A DNA stretch of 64,000 nt. Source: Chrysopilus asiliformis. Lineage: Eukaryota; Arthropoda; Insecta; Diptera; Rhagionidae. The stretch is from assembly GCA_964034945.1 (NCBI GenBank), contig OZ035961.1, forward strand, positions 41,134,184 through 41,198,183. The letters run 5' to 3'. Positions within the stretch are counted from its first letter, which is position 1. The number at the start of each line of letters is the position of its first letter. Made by a program: the position numbers and the translations under genes. The notes under the pieces were generated by a model. The model did not search any database and was not told the origin of the DNA. It worked only from the letters and a program-made list of their open reading frames with translations. Positions 46,144 to 57,369 of this stretch are shown piece after piece.

Positions 46144-46735
46144 TACTTTCTTATACAAAGTATAATAAAGTACCTATTATACTCATGAAAAAATTCGACC
46201 TCTTATTTTTGCCTGAAATGGATTTCCCGACCACCCCCGGGTCGATTGGAGCCCTATTTCAAAAGTGTCCGTGCATCTGTCTGTCGGTCTGTCGTTCTGT
46301 CCACATTTTGTATTCATTATAACTCAAAAATGCGCTGAGGTAGTGACTTGATATTTTTTTTATATCAGTTTTACCAAAATCGTAGTTCTCTATCAACTTT
46401 TGGAAAAGTCCCGTTAGCTATAACGGATACCTCCCATACAAAATTTTCAACGTATCCACTCTAACTCAAGAATGCGTTGAGCTATCGACTTGAAAATTTT
46501 TGTGCCTGAGTTTTACCAAAATCGTAGTTCTCTATCAACTTTTGGAAAAGTACCGTTAGCTATAACGGATACCTCCCATACAAAATTTTCAACGTATCCA
46601 CTCTAACTCAAGAATGCGTTGAGCTATCGACTTGAAAATTTTTGTGCCTGAGTTTTACTAACGTCGTAGCTTTGAAACAAATTTGTCAGAGGATCGTCCT
46701 TTTTGTATAAGAAAGTAATGTGCTGGTCACATCAG
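46144..46735 (+). repeat. INE-like repeat, family B, with a 142-bp internal duplication
   Basis: Starts ACTTTCTTATACAAAGTATA, carries CATCTGTCTGTCGGTCTGTC, and ends TTTTTGTATAAGAAAGTAAT, TGTGCTGGTCACATCA. ATCGTAGTTCTCTATCAACT is repeated 142 bp apart (46381 and 46523) within a near-identical block. A second copy lies in the intron at 52878. Confidence 0.82.
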
Positions 46736-46739
46736 ATAT

Positions 46740-49080
46740 TTTTTCGTTGGGTTATAGTGTACTCGTAAATTGCGTAAGAACGTAGATTACGTTCACACCA
46801 GATATTTTTGTTCCTGGTTTTAATGTGAATCAAATTTTATTTTCAATATAAAATTTGTTGCCAATATTGTCCCAGATTGGCCCTAAAGAAAGTCTGGTCA
46901 CCCTACCGATAAAAAAAACTTTTGCCCCACATCTCTTCTGGACAAATTCCTGCGGCCGCCCATGATAAGTGGTACAACATTTTGAAAACGTCCATTGCGA
47001 AAAAATTTTCTGTGGCGCAGTTAATTCTGCTGGGCCTCCTGCGAAAAATGTTTGTGAGTGTATCCAAAAACTTAAAGCTATTAGTACATTGTCTTCCAAC
47101 TACTGAAAATTAAAATACCATATTACGATAACCCAGCTAGCGTTTTTCGTGTATGACAAGTATTTGCCACTAAAGACAATTCACCTCTAGTGACTGATAC
47201 GTGTCAGACACCAAAAATTCGATGGAAAAAATCAAAGTCGCTTTTAATCCGACATAATTATGAATTTTCTTCGGAAATCCTCTATATTTTTATTACATGA
47301 CTTACACTTTAGTATAGTGCATAGTGGCTGTGAAAGGTTATAAAAATCACTCAAATTTCCATAATACGACATTCTTATTTACCAACTAATTACGAAGATA
47401 AGTAATTATTTATCTTTTTCGACATTCCAATTTGAACTAGGATATAACGAAAAACCTCAATGGTTTATTAACGACAATAATCCATCTTAATCATGTCTCT
47501 GTGTCTTTCATCGCCATAACGAAAGCCAATGTGAAAAAAGGGATTTCTTGTTATATTCATATACACATCCTTAACATAAAAGGGGTTAAATAAATTAGAA
47601 AAATACTCAAGTTCTCAACGAATAGAAATAAAAATATTCGTTTCTTGCTTGGCAATTTAGACATTTAACAGTGGTACATATTCATATGAATTCTGTTAAA
47701 CTGTTTGCCAAAAATACACTCAATTTTAGAGTATAATTAAGCCTTTCCTCTTTTCATAGGATAATAATCAACAAAGAATAGTGGATGGTATCGCAGTGCT
47801 AACGGAGAAATTTTACGGAGCATCTTTACTTTTAGGGACTTGAAGGGATCTTTGTCTCCTTTTGCTATTATCTAAGAACTTAAAAGCATAAGACATCTAC
47901 AGTGTAGCAAACAATGATGAAGACAATTTATGTTTTTCAGTTCTTTTCGTCCCATTCGAAGAAAGTCCTTGCCGAGGACGGTTTTGGCTGCTGGTGGTAT
48001 GGGAGACAACGGAATAAAGCCGAACAGTGTGCGATAAGTTAAATTGGTGAAATTTTTCTTTTTCTTTCTGTGCAACTCATCCTTTTGATTCAAAATGGTT
48101 GAAGGACGCATAAGAATAAGGTACTTTACTATCAGGAAAAGCAAACCGAGTCCACATTTCTACCGACAGTAAAGTGTACTCTTGAGGTGGTGAGGTGCGG
48201 TGGTCAGAAGTGTAGGAGCAGGCTAAAATGCCGACGCGCCGTCTTGAAGGGGTTTGCAGGGAATGTTCTTTTTATTATTGCAAAAACTCCCGGCTAGCAT
48301 TAAGGATGAGTCACGGGGCAAGTGATAGCGATCGTGAACGGGACAAAGCTGACCCCGTGGCCAGGATAGAGGGGGTAGAATACTTGCGAAAACGTTGGTG
48401 GCATTAGAGGTACGCAGAAAAGTCTCGTCATGCACACGAAGTTATCGCAATAAAACAGTTTAGCGAAATTAAGATTCATGAGGGCATCGGGGGCCTGGTC
48501 AGAGGTTGGCCATCTCAGCTTTTGTGTGGCAACTGTCAGGTGGGTGGTGCCACACACCTTGCCAGGTTTGCCCTGGTCCTCCTCGGGGTTTTTCCCTGAC
48601 TCTGGTCAGATACGTTGTACGTGTCTCTGAAATTAAAATGCTGTCCAAGATGTTTAGTTTTTTTGTTCTTCCCCGGCATTTTGCTTGTGTTTCTTTTATT
48701 TCTTTCCTGAACACTGTCGTCTGCTCAATTTATTGCAAAAACAATTATGGACATCACATTCGAATGAAATATAGTTCTAAGACTACATAAATTGCATAAC
48801 TATTTTCGCGTATAAAATCTATGCAAGCAAGGTATTTGAAGTTTAATGGAAATTTTTTCCCTTGTACGCGGTACCACGTCATATTGCGAAGGCGCTGGGG
48901 AAACCCAAAAATTTCGTTATATTTGGAGTTTTTGCAAATTCAAACCCCGACTGAAAAAAACCTGAAAAAAACTAAAAAGAAAAAAATAAATTATCAAACT
49001 TTTGAGTCGTTACATAGGCGAAAACGCCTAAAGACATTTTTCTTTTCTTGAATGCTTCCCGCCTGTGTATCGACTCAAAG
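46740..49080. other. intergenic sequence, no supported gene
   Basis: The part 48180-48640 is less AT-rich than the rest and has overlapping frames on both strands, without a recognisable domain. GGCCCTAAAGAAAGTCTGGT and CGGCCGCCCATGATAAGTG near 46875-46970 look like old transposon debris. Confidence 0.45.
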
Positions 49081-49253
49081 AGCCTGTTCACAGTGGTTGA
49101 AATAGTCCGCCTAATTTTGACAGCAACTTTCAACATTAAGGCAACGTGAGGAAGTGGGACTGCTGATAGGGCAGTACCACTTCCTCACCTTGCCTTCATG
49201 TTGCCAGTTTCTGTCAGAATTAGGTGGACTATTTCAACCAATGTGAACAGGCT
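49081..49253. mobile_element. foldback MITE, ~83-bp arms
   Basis: The whole unit folds: left AGCCTGTTCACAGTGGTTG and inverse right AGCCTGTTCACATTGGTTG pair through to GAGGAAGTGG-ACTGC around an 8-bp loop. The flanks CAAAG / TAAAG suggest a decayed duplication. Harbinger-like by its TIR style, but not proven. Confidence 0.85.
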
Positions 49254-49259
49254 TAAAGG

Positions 49260-51088
49260 TTTGAGAACTTCTTTGTTTCTTTTTACTTTTTTTTCAGGGG
49301 TTTTCCAGTCTTGTTTTTTAAATCAATATTTTTTATTTCGAACTAAAGATTGATACTAGAGAGTCTAATCGGTCACTAGAAAGCCTATAGAAAGGTCACT
49401 AGAAAGAGGTAAGAAATCTCCTTTCGTTCTTCCGACCATCCTGAGCTGTGCTTCGGAAGAGAAAGCTCTAGCTGAAACTATAAAAAAAAGACTAGAAATC
49501 GTATGCGATATCTCATGTCATCAAAATCTCTCGTGTAAACGCCAGTCGTATGAAATCAGAATAAATCGCAACTGAAGTCGTATGCAAAAACCTCATACAA
49601 TCTGAGCTGCGACTTGTACTGCAACTAATTTGACATTTGGGTTATGAACAAGTTAAATTGGTGAATTTATACAGACAAAATCAGTGTTTATGGAAAATCT
49701 CATCGAGGTTATGTCGTCGAAATGATTCGAAACGCCAGGCATAAGAAAAAAGGTCGACAGAAGTTTTTGAAGTGGTCCCCTTTTTCCAGTGTACGGAAAA
49801 ATTCGATTCGCGAATTGAAAACAAAATTTTTTAGCAGAGAATTTTATTTTTTCGAATCGCTCGAGAATGAATTGAAACCGGTTATTGGCTGTTTAATTCG
49901 AGCGCGAGCGAATTGAAACCTCTTTTAACTCAACTTTTCGATTCGCGAATGAAAATTTTAGTTTTGAAAATTCGGTGAAATTTAAAATTCCAAACCAGGT
50001 TTTTCAGCGTCTATTTCATACGCAGGGCTAGTTTTGCCATGCTGCTTGCAGGTCAATCAAAAACTGTGTGTTTTAATGAAAAAATAAGAAATTCGTTGCC
50101 CTGCTATTTCTAAAATCAATAGTTTTTGAATTATCGTAAAACTATACCGAGCCACATTTTTTAAAAGGAGAGTCCCAGTTGAAAAATTAATGACCAACAA
50201 AGAGAACACTAGTTATTTTTCAACTGAGATTTTCCTTTTAAAACATAGAGCTCGTCATAGTAAGGCACCTTCTGATTTTGTTAAATTTATTCATTGCCTG
50301 CCGTGCAAAATTGCCCTGCGTATGAAATAGACGTGGTTTTTCATGTCATAAAAAATATTGAAAAATTATTTTTTTTTCTTTTCGATAAAAATGAAAATTC
50401 GTTTTTGAAGAGGTTAAAAAGAAGTCGGTTAACAGTGACGTAATATGAAGACATTTTTTTTGCCAATTTTTAGGAAACTAATAATTGTATAATAAACTAT
50501 ATATGAAGACATTTTTTTAGGGACGGTTTATACATTTGTTTACGAACAATCATGTCAACATAATTACTGTAGATCACCATAACTACACAGAATATTTCTG
50601 TGGAAATTTGCCAAAACTTGATAATAACATTTTTAAATTTTCAGCGAAGCAATTTCGAAATTTCAAAAAAATATGACTTCAAATATGACAATTTTTCGTT
50701 ACTTTGTTCGTTAATTCGAAATTTTTTTTTAAACGGTAGTTTAAACTTTTAAATAATCTGTAAATGAACAATTTTGCATGTCATATTTTTTGAAGTTTTT
50801 AAATTGATTTGGCGAATCTTCACAGATTAAATTGGGCTGCAAAATATATTAACCAGAAAATATTTAATTAGTGTCAAAAAGAGAAGATGCACCGCTGGTA
50901 ACCCTCCCTCCGAAATTTTATGTAAGTTTGAGACCAATCGGTCCAATTTATTTAGTAATAATCTGTCCAAATGTTTAATAATAAATATTTTCAAAAAAAG
51001 CTTATTTTTTTTTTGTTTTAATAAATAGAAAAATAATTAATAAAATTAATACATAAAAATAATCTGCGGAATTAGCTGAATTAACTAA
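49260..51088. other. intergenic sequence, no gene seen
   Basis: Contains repeated CGATTCGCGAATTGAAA motifs (49800-49950) and an inverted pair around AGTTGAAAAATTAATGACC (50170-50230); otherwise AT-rich. No frame worth calling. Confidence 0.45.
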
Positions 51089-51090
51089 TA

Positions 51091-51269
51091 CAGTAGAATC
51101 CCGATAATTCGTATTTCAAGGGACCGACGCCGACGTAAAAATCCGAAGTATCGGGATATTCGAATTAGCGGGGTATGAATTAATCGGGATTTTTTCAAGG
51201 GACCAGCAAATTCATACGAATTAGCGGGATATACGAATTATCGGGGTACGAATTATCGGGATTCTACTG
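51091..51269. mobile_element. pogo-like MITE in the 3' region of the host gene, TSD TA
   Basis: Ends CAGTAGAATCCCGATAATTC in both orientations; TA at 51089-51090 and 51270-51271. Short internal repeats of CGAATTAnCGGG. It lies 10 bp downstream of the stop codon of the minus-strand gene, so it should be part of its 3' untranslated region. Confidence 0.9.
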
Positions 51270-51279
51270 TATTTCAAAG

Positions 51280-53797
51280 TTAATTTTTGAATAAATAAAT
51301 ATCATCACCCTCTCGATAGAAATCATTTTTCAATTTAGTTTTAATTTTTATTCCAGGACGTGTTATATTCGGATACGTCGAATCAATTCTTAAATCTGTG
51401 TTGGTACCAACGGAAAACGCCACATCCTGGACGATTTCGGGTGATTCTCTTGAGTCGGTATTGAATTTTTCCGTTAATTTCGTAATACGAGTCCTTCCAG
51501 ATCCCGCAGTCATCACCATTACAGTCGGATTCATGGCGTCCATGTGCTCCTTGAGGCAATTCTGAAGTAGATTTATAAAAAAGAAGAACGATAACAGCGT
51601 AAGAGCAGTCATAACTGACGATCCTTTGGATTTCTGTCTTGGCGTTGAATATCCGTAATCATACGCTCCGCTGCTACCACCGCCGCTGCCACCACCTCCC
51701 CCATATGTAGAGCCATACCTATTTACCGGTACATAGGAAAGTCAAATTTTCTGCAAATTAATTTTTTGCTACCGAAATTGCAAGCAATTTCATTTTAATT
51801 ACCCGTATCCTGTATGTCCATGTCCGGCAGCAATCATTCCATGATGTCCGCCAACTGCGTCACCTCCACCTGTACCAGAACCACCATGTGCATGGCCAGT
51901 GTTACCTAATTTTAATCCGTAGTCACGCTGCCCGTACCTTTTTTTTTGAAGAGAAGAGATACCAAAATATTAACCCAGTAAATTGAATCGGGGAAATGAA
52001 TTTCATTTATGAAATGAACAGATAAAAGTTAAAAACAAAACTCTATGTAGGTTTGAGTGAATGAAAATACAAAAATTCTGGATATGGAAATATAACATTG
52101 GGGGATGTATGGATAAATTTTTGCTTATTTAAAATAAGGAATTTTTTCGATTTATGAATTTTTAGCACAATTAATCAAAACCTTTGCAGGTTAAAATTAT
52201 TTCTGTGAAGGCGTTTGACTGCAAATACTGTCGGGGGTGGGAAAAAATTAATAATTATTTTCGGAAAGCTCAGAGTAGAGGAATATTTTTTTTCAAATTT
52301 CTGTTTTCTGGCCCACTTTCTTAAATGAATTTTTATGGGGTTTTCAATATGGAGGAGAGGCTGTTACGTGGAATATGTATACCGAGAAAAAACACTACTT
52401 TCCTCATGTTTACCTTTCCCATACGAAGACACAAAATGTCGCACTTAGGGCCCAGTTATAGCGATCAGTAAACTTCTGTCAGTGAATTTTTTAAATTCCG
52501 ATTTCTTTACTAATACACCCAAATCTTATATTTTTTTAGTTCAAAACGTGTTATACACGTCTAATTACCATTTACATTAAATGAAATTGTTATTACATGA
52601 GTAATTTTTCCAAAAAACACGATTTAATTTTTTTAATTTTTTTTACGTATACGAAAAAATTTTTCGTACGTAAAAAAAATTAAATCGTGTTTTTTGGAAA
52701 AATTACTCATGTAATAACAATTTCATTTAATGGAAATGGTAATTAGAAGTAAATAAACACGTTTTGAATCAAAAAAAAATAGGTATTGGGTGTAGAAGAA
52801 GTAAATAAATCTGAATTAAAAAAATTTACTGATCATTCTTACGGATCGCTATAACTGGGCCCTTAAACACAATTTTTACTTTCTTATACGCAGTATAATT
52901 TCCCGAGCTCTCCTGAGTCGAGCATTATTACAAAAATGTCTTTCTGTCTGTCAATCTGTTATTCTGTTAGTCTGTTAGTCTGTTAGTCTGTTAGTCTGTT
53001 AGTCTGTTAGTCTGTTAGTCTGTTAGTCTGTTAGTCTGTTAGTCTGTTAGTCTGTTAGTATGTTAGTATGTTAGTATGTTAGTCTGTTAGTATGTTAGTC
53101 TGTGTTAGCCTGTTAGAGCCGTGAAATTTTACATGGGATGATCCTATCAACTTTTGATGGAAATCCGTTAAACGGAAATAACCAAAATGGCGGATTTTTA
53201 AAAATCTCAATCTCGTTTTTCAGAATTTTCTCCAATATATTCGTAAACTAATGTTTTATTTGTCAGGTTATAAATTGCCCAGGAACGTAGATTTTGTATA
53301 AGAATGTCATGTGCTGTCCACATCACACTTTTTAATTTTTTTTCTTGTAAAAGTTTATATTGTGGCAAATCGCATATTTTTAGATTTTTTCCAAATTATT
53401 TATTTAAGAAATCTATTAAAAATAATACTAGAGAAACATCTCTATATTTGGAGGATTTTTTTTTGCTAAACCTGACACGTTTTCCCCTATTAATTCCCGA
53501 ATTTTAATAGAGTTATGTTAACAAATATGTTGCTGTAGATACTCACATGTTGTACGTTGCGGGATAATAAAAATTTCCAATGGCTGGACTCGCTCCGAAC
53601 TCCATTTGGTGCTGATATGGATTTTGCATTTGATAATGCTGATATCCATGATAAATTCTATCAACTTCGGGTTCCTGCACTTTTGTTGTAAATCGGCCAT
53701 TGGGACCGTTCCCGGCACTGATTCCACTATTATTATTAAAGTTATTCCCATTGCCATTTGCCAAACCAATGGTTTTTAGGATATCGGAAAATTTCAT
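51280..53797 (-). CDS. three-exon gene, 274-aa Gly/Asn-rich protein with one hydrophobic segment
   Basis: Exons 53797-53547, 51937-51803 and 51718-51280. Donors are AT|GTGAGT and GG|GTAATT, acceptors AAG|G and TAG|G, and all phases join without a stop. Residues 1-84 are Asn/Gly-rich (NGNGNNFNNNSG), with Gln/Tyr clusters; 85-163 alternate Gly, His and Tyr (YGQRDYG, AYDYGYSTPRQK); about 166-184 form a hydrophobic stretch (TALTLLSFFFFINLLQNCL); then KEHMDAMNPTVMVMT and a polar tail ending YLFKN. It is probably a single-pass membrane protein. The segment from the hydrophobic stretch to VMVMT looks like the conserved core of uncharacterised arthropod proteins, but I cannot name the family. The first start codon (53797) is the only one in frame before the Asn-rich region; an upstream non-coding exon is possible. 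Intron 1 (1609 bp) holds two mobile elements; intron 2 is 84 bp. Confidence 0.82.
52448..52862. mobile_element. full-length foldback Harbinger MITE in intron 1, TSD TTA
   Basis: Ends GGGCCCAGTTATAGCGATC and exact inverse. TTA at 52445-52447 and 52863-52865. The arms pair over almost the entire 415 bp, meeting at TTACGTACGAAAAATTTTTCG-like sequence near 52655 (TACGAAAAAATTTTTCGTA). Confidence 0.92.
52878..53328 (+). repeat. INE-like repeat, family B, in intron 1
   Basis: Starts ACTTTCTTATACGCAGTATA, carries an expanded AGTCTGTT array, and ends GATTTTGTATAAGAATGTC, ATGTGCTGTCCACATCA, like 46144-46735. Confidence 0.82.
52957..53117. repeat. (AGTCTGTT)n, about 18 units
   Basis: An 8-bp unit with a few AGTATGTT variants, an expansion of the short GTCTGTC microsatellite of family B. 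Confidence 0.95.
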
Positions 53798-54888
53798 ATT
53801 TTATTCTATTTAGGCTTATCGAATTTATGTATTTTTTTTTGCTAGTCAATATTCGTTAAATCTTTAATTTTTTTGCTTTTTGAAACACGTCAACTTTATG
53901 AGCTTTTTTGTATTTTATTTTTCGACTTTAACTGATGAACAGCGTGAGAGCACGTCTGTCTAATAACTAAATTTAGAAACGAATCAGAAACCGTCGAGAA
54001 CATGTTGCCGGAAATCTTGAGATGGTGACATACTGAGAAACATTAACGGCATTTAATGCTTCATATTTTTAAAGTTCAGTTGAGCGAATAATTAAAGTAA
54101 TTGCAAGTAAAGTAGGTAGGTGCCAAGAATGTAGGTAATGAGTTTTACACATGGTTCATGTAAGAACTGAGATCTTTAATGATTGTGAAGCATTTTGTCA
54201 CTTAACTTTGTTATACATTTAATAAAACAGAAAATAAATTTTTAATCAATGTAGGAAAATCTAGAATTCATAATCTCTTTAAAATTGATTCAAATTTTCA
54301 TAAAAATTTAAAGTTATTCTGGGTCACATAATTTTAAAAGTATGAAAACTTAATTTTAAGCGCATTAACAGAGATAAGGTAACTAAAGATAAGCAACCAC
54401 TGAACTGTATTTGAACTGACGTACGCTTCCTATAAAATAAACTACAAAAGTAGTTAAAATCTGTCTGATTTTGACAAATGCAGTTTCAAAACTTACAATA
54501 CAATGAATAACAACGAATGTATTTATATTTATTACATGTTTTGGTATACAGACTATAATAATAATAATAACCATATTTACAGGTAGGAAATTTGAGATAT
54601 TAGAGGACATACAGATATGTGATTCGGAGATGCAAATTGAATGTTTTGGACATGGAATACGGTTTAAATTCCTATGATTTTATCCTATAAAACTTTCTAT
54701 AAAGACTCGTGCCCGTATTCTGTCTTTCCCATTGACAATTACAGCTATCTGTCTCTTTTTATTTGTAACACATTTTTATCGCAACTAAAATATCCTGGCA
54801 ATGGAGAGAGCCCATTATGAATCTCAATCAAGTAACGCATGCAATTCAAATATTTTTATTGATTGTTGGATACTTACCTATGGACTCC
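53798..54888. other. 5' flank of the host gene, AT-rich
   Basis: No promoter element or upstream exon can be defended. The minus-strand frame at 54383-54610 is hydrophobic but has no partner or motif. Confidence 0.4.
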
Positions 54889-54889
54889 A

Positions 54890-55205
54890 TTAGACTTTTT
54901 TCTAGAATGGATTTAAATCCAATCACAAAAAAGTCTAATGGAGACTCAAAAAATCTTGCATCATGACATAAATCTCCTTATTGTCATGATTATTTCGGCT
55001 ACTGAAAAAAAGGACTTTTTTTGACATTTGTTCAGTCAAATTGGCTGATTTCTAGTTGGCTGCTCTGGTTACCTCCTGGTTGACATTTCTAAGCACGCAT
55101 GAAATATGAAAAATCATGACTGAAAATGCCCACGCGCTGATTTCACTATTCACAAAAATATAGAGTGGGGAAAAAAATCATGATTTTTAAAAGTCCAATG
55201 GAGTC
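54890..55205. mobile_element. TIR element (GACTCCATTnGACTTTT ends)
   Basis: GGACTCCATTAGACTTTTTT (54892) and the inverse of AAAAGTCCAATGGAGTCG (near 55190) form the ends. A third, inverted copy (AAAAAAGTCTAATGGAGAC) lies at 54926. No clear target duplication. Confidence 0.65.
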
Positions 55206-55451
55206 GTGGGGTTAAGTCATATTAAAGGCAGAATACAATTGACCCCACACAACATTTACGGTGACAATTCAGATGTTAAACTCATAGCACCTTCTGCTTC
55301 TGTATACAATCAATCCGACCAACTTTGCCGCCGTAACTTGATTTTAATTTAAATTTTGTCGGCCAGTTCACCAGCAAAATTTCATGGTTGATTCAAAATG
55401 AAATCTTATGGAGACGTCATAAAATCTAAATTTCATTACTCAAAGAAAGTA

Positions 55452-57114
55452 CAGTAGAGATTCGGTAATTCGAAGACTCGGTAATTCGAACATCACGGTA
55501 ATTTGAACAACCATTTTTTTTATATTGGATATCTTGTAATTCGAATCGTGGACGATATATTAGTCTCTGCAATTCGAACTTTTCTGGTCGAGCATGGAAA
55601 TGGGTTGAATACAGTGTTGGGCAAAACGGCGTAAAAAACAGTTTTTTACATTTTTCACGTAAAAAACGAAAAAACGTAAAAAACGTAAAAAAACTGATAA
55701 AAAACGTAAAAAACCGTAAAAAACGTAAAAAATAGTAAAAACCCTAAAAAATGGGACATCGCATTTCCTACAAAGCATGACAGTCTGTTTAAAAGTTTTT
55801 CTCAGCATTTTATTAGAGATTTTATAATATAGAGAGTGGACATCAGCACTTAATATACTGTACTACTAAGTAGGACTACTAAGTAGGACAGTCTATTAAC
55901 TCAAATTAGAACAGTTGTTTGAATGGAATTTTTCCAGTTTTTAGAATTTCTTGTCCTTTTTTCCAGTTTTTTGAATATTTTTTTTCCTTTTTTTAAATTG
56001 GACACAACTTTTTAATTTTTTTAAACACTTCAGTCATGAATATTATGCTTTTATTAACCGATTGTAATTATTTTGGTAACTATTTGTGGCACTGAGTGAA
56101 TTTTTCGAAATTTTTGCGAAGGTTTTTCAGTTTTTCGACCATTTTTATACGTCCGGATGTCCACTCTCTAGATTGTAGGCTCTCTAATTCAAAAACTGTA
56201 ATTACAGCTGTATTTTTTTAATGATCCTGTTGAAAGATGGGAGGAAACTTGTGGCGTTTTGCAATATATGTTCAGATCTTGTCAAGGCTCTGCTATACAT
56301 TTTGTGTTTCAATTTCCGGCCTTCGGAATGAGTCTCCTTGTGTTTAAAAACGATTTTTTGATGCAAACTTTAAATATACGCTTGTTGCTGCAAGAACTAG
56401 TCCAAATATGTTTCTTTAAAATAGCCCATATGTCGCAAATCTCTCCACATTATTCACATCAATTAACGTTAAAATGAGTAGGCGGACGTAATGTAATGAA
56501 AGGATTTAAACAGTTTTTGAACTCCGAGTTTAAAATCTTTTTCACTTTCAAGAGTGCAATTTGTAAATGCTTTTGAATACTTTTCTGTGTTTGCTGAAGA
56601 GTACTAACCTTTTTATTGTTCTAAGATGATTTATTTACGAATAATTACTATATTTAGTGAATGGCTACTTATTAAATTTTTTATCAACAATGTCTTAGGT
56701 TTTTTACAGTTTTTTACGTTTTTTACGTCAAAATTGAGGTTTTTCACGCGTAATTTTTTACGCGTACAAAACTAGGTAAATTACTTTACGTAAAAAACCA
56801 GCACAACACTGGTTGAATACAATAACTAAAACATTTGCCAGCAAAATTTGCGTGGTGGTATGTACTATCGTGACTGTACAGATATTAATTTTGAAGCCAA
56901 AATTTCAAGTTTCTTTTAAAAGAATTGAATGTTGTCACATGGGTATATATACTTTTTCATTTCAGGAATATTGTTAATTAACTTTAATTTGAAAATGTTT
57001 TTTTGCCATTAACACTGTTTTATTAAACAAAATGTGCACCATAAAAAGTATCCAGTAATCCGTAGTTTCAATTAGTTCCGGTTCCTATTGATTCGAATTA
57101 CCGAGTCTCTACTG
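55452..57114. mobile_element. pogo/Tigger-like MITE, copy 2, interrupted, TSD TA
   Basis: CAGTAGAGATTCGGTAATTC and inverse right CAGTAGAGACTCGGTAATTC; TA at 55450-55451 and 57115-57116. Homologous to 28514-28971 on both sides of a hAT insertion. Confidence 0.92.
55612..56811. mobile_element. hAT element (CAGTGTTGnGC ends), TSD GTTGAATA
   Basis: CAGTGTTGGGCAAAAC at the left, inverse right CAGTGTTGTGCTGGTT. GTTGAATA is duplicated at 55604-55611 and 56812-56819; pogo copy 1 has GCTTGAATACAATAAC uninterrupted. Subterminal arrays of ACGTAAAAA occur at both ends (55631-55750; inverted 56700-56790). No intact transposase; short frames inside are not recognisable. Confidence 0.93.
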
Positions 57115-57239
57115 TATTAGGAAATATAGTTCGTATGCTGTGTTGCTTGGATGCTGTGTTGCTGTGTTGCTCGCATTCACATTCCTATTATGTAAGAAAA
57201 TTGCTTAGAAAAGAATGTTATATGTGGCTCACCGTCCCA

Positions 57240-57360
57240 TTGTCAAAATCAAATGAAAAACTAATGACGTTTAGAACAACAAAGTGTGCAGAATTGTATG
57301 TGGAGGACAACTTTGTCGCCGTATTCTGTCGCAGTAAATGTTGTGTCGTCCCAACATTAA
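57240..57360 (-). repeat. dispersed repeat related to 40235-40385
   Basis: GTTTAGAACAACAAAGTGTG and CAGTAAATGTTGTGTCGTC are the diverged complement of the 40.3-kb copy. Confidence 0.55.
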
Positions 57361-57369
57361 TTTGCGCTT

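Noticed and set aside
48180..48640. Less AT-rich patch with frames on both strands
   Set aside because: No domain, splice sites or repeat structure that I could identify.
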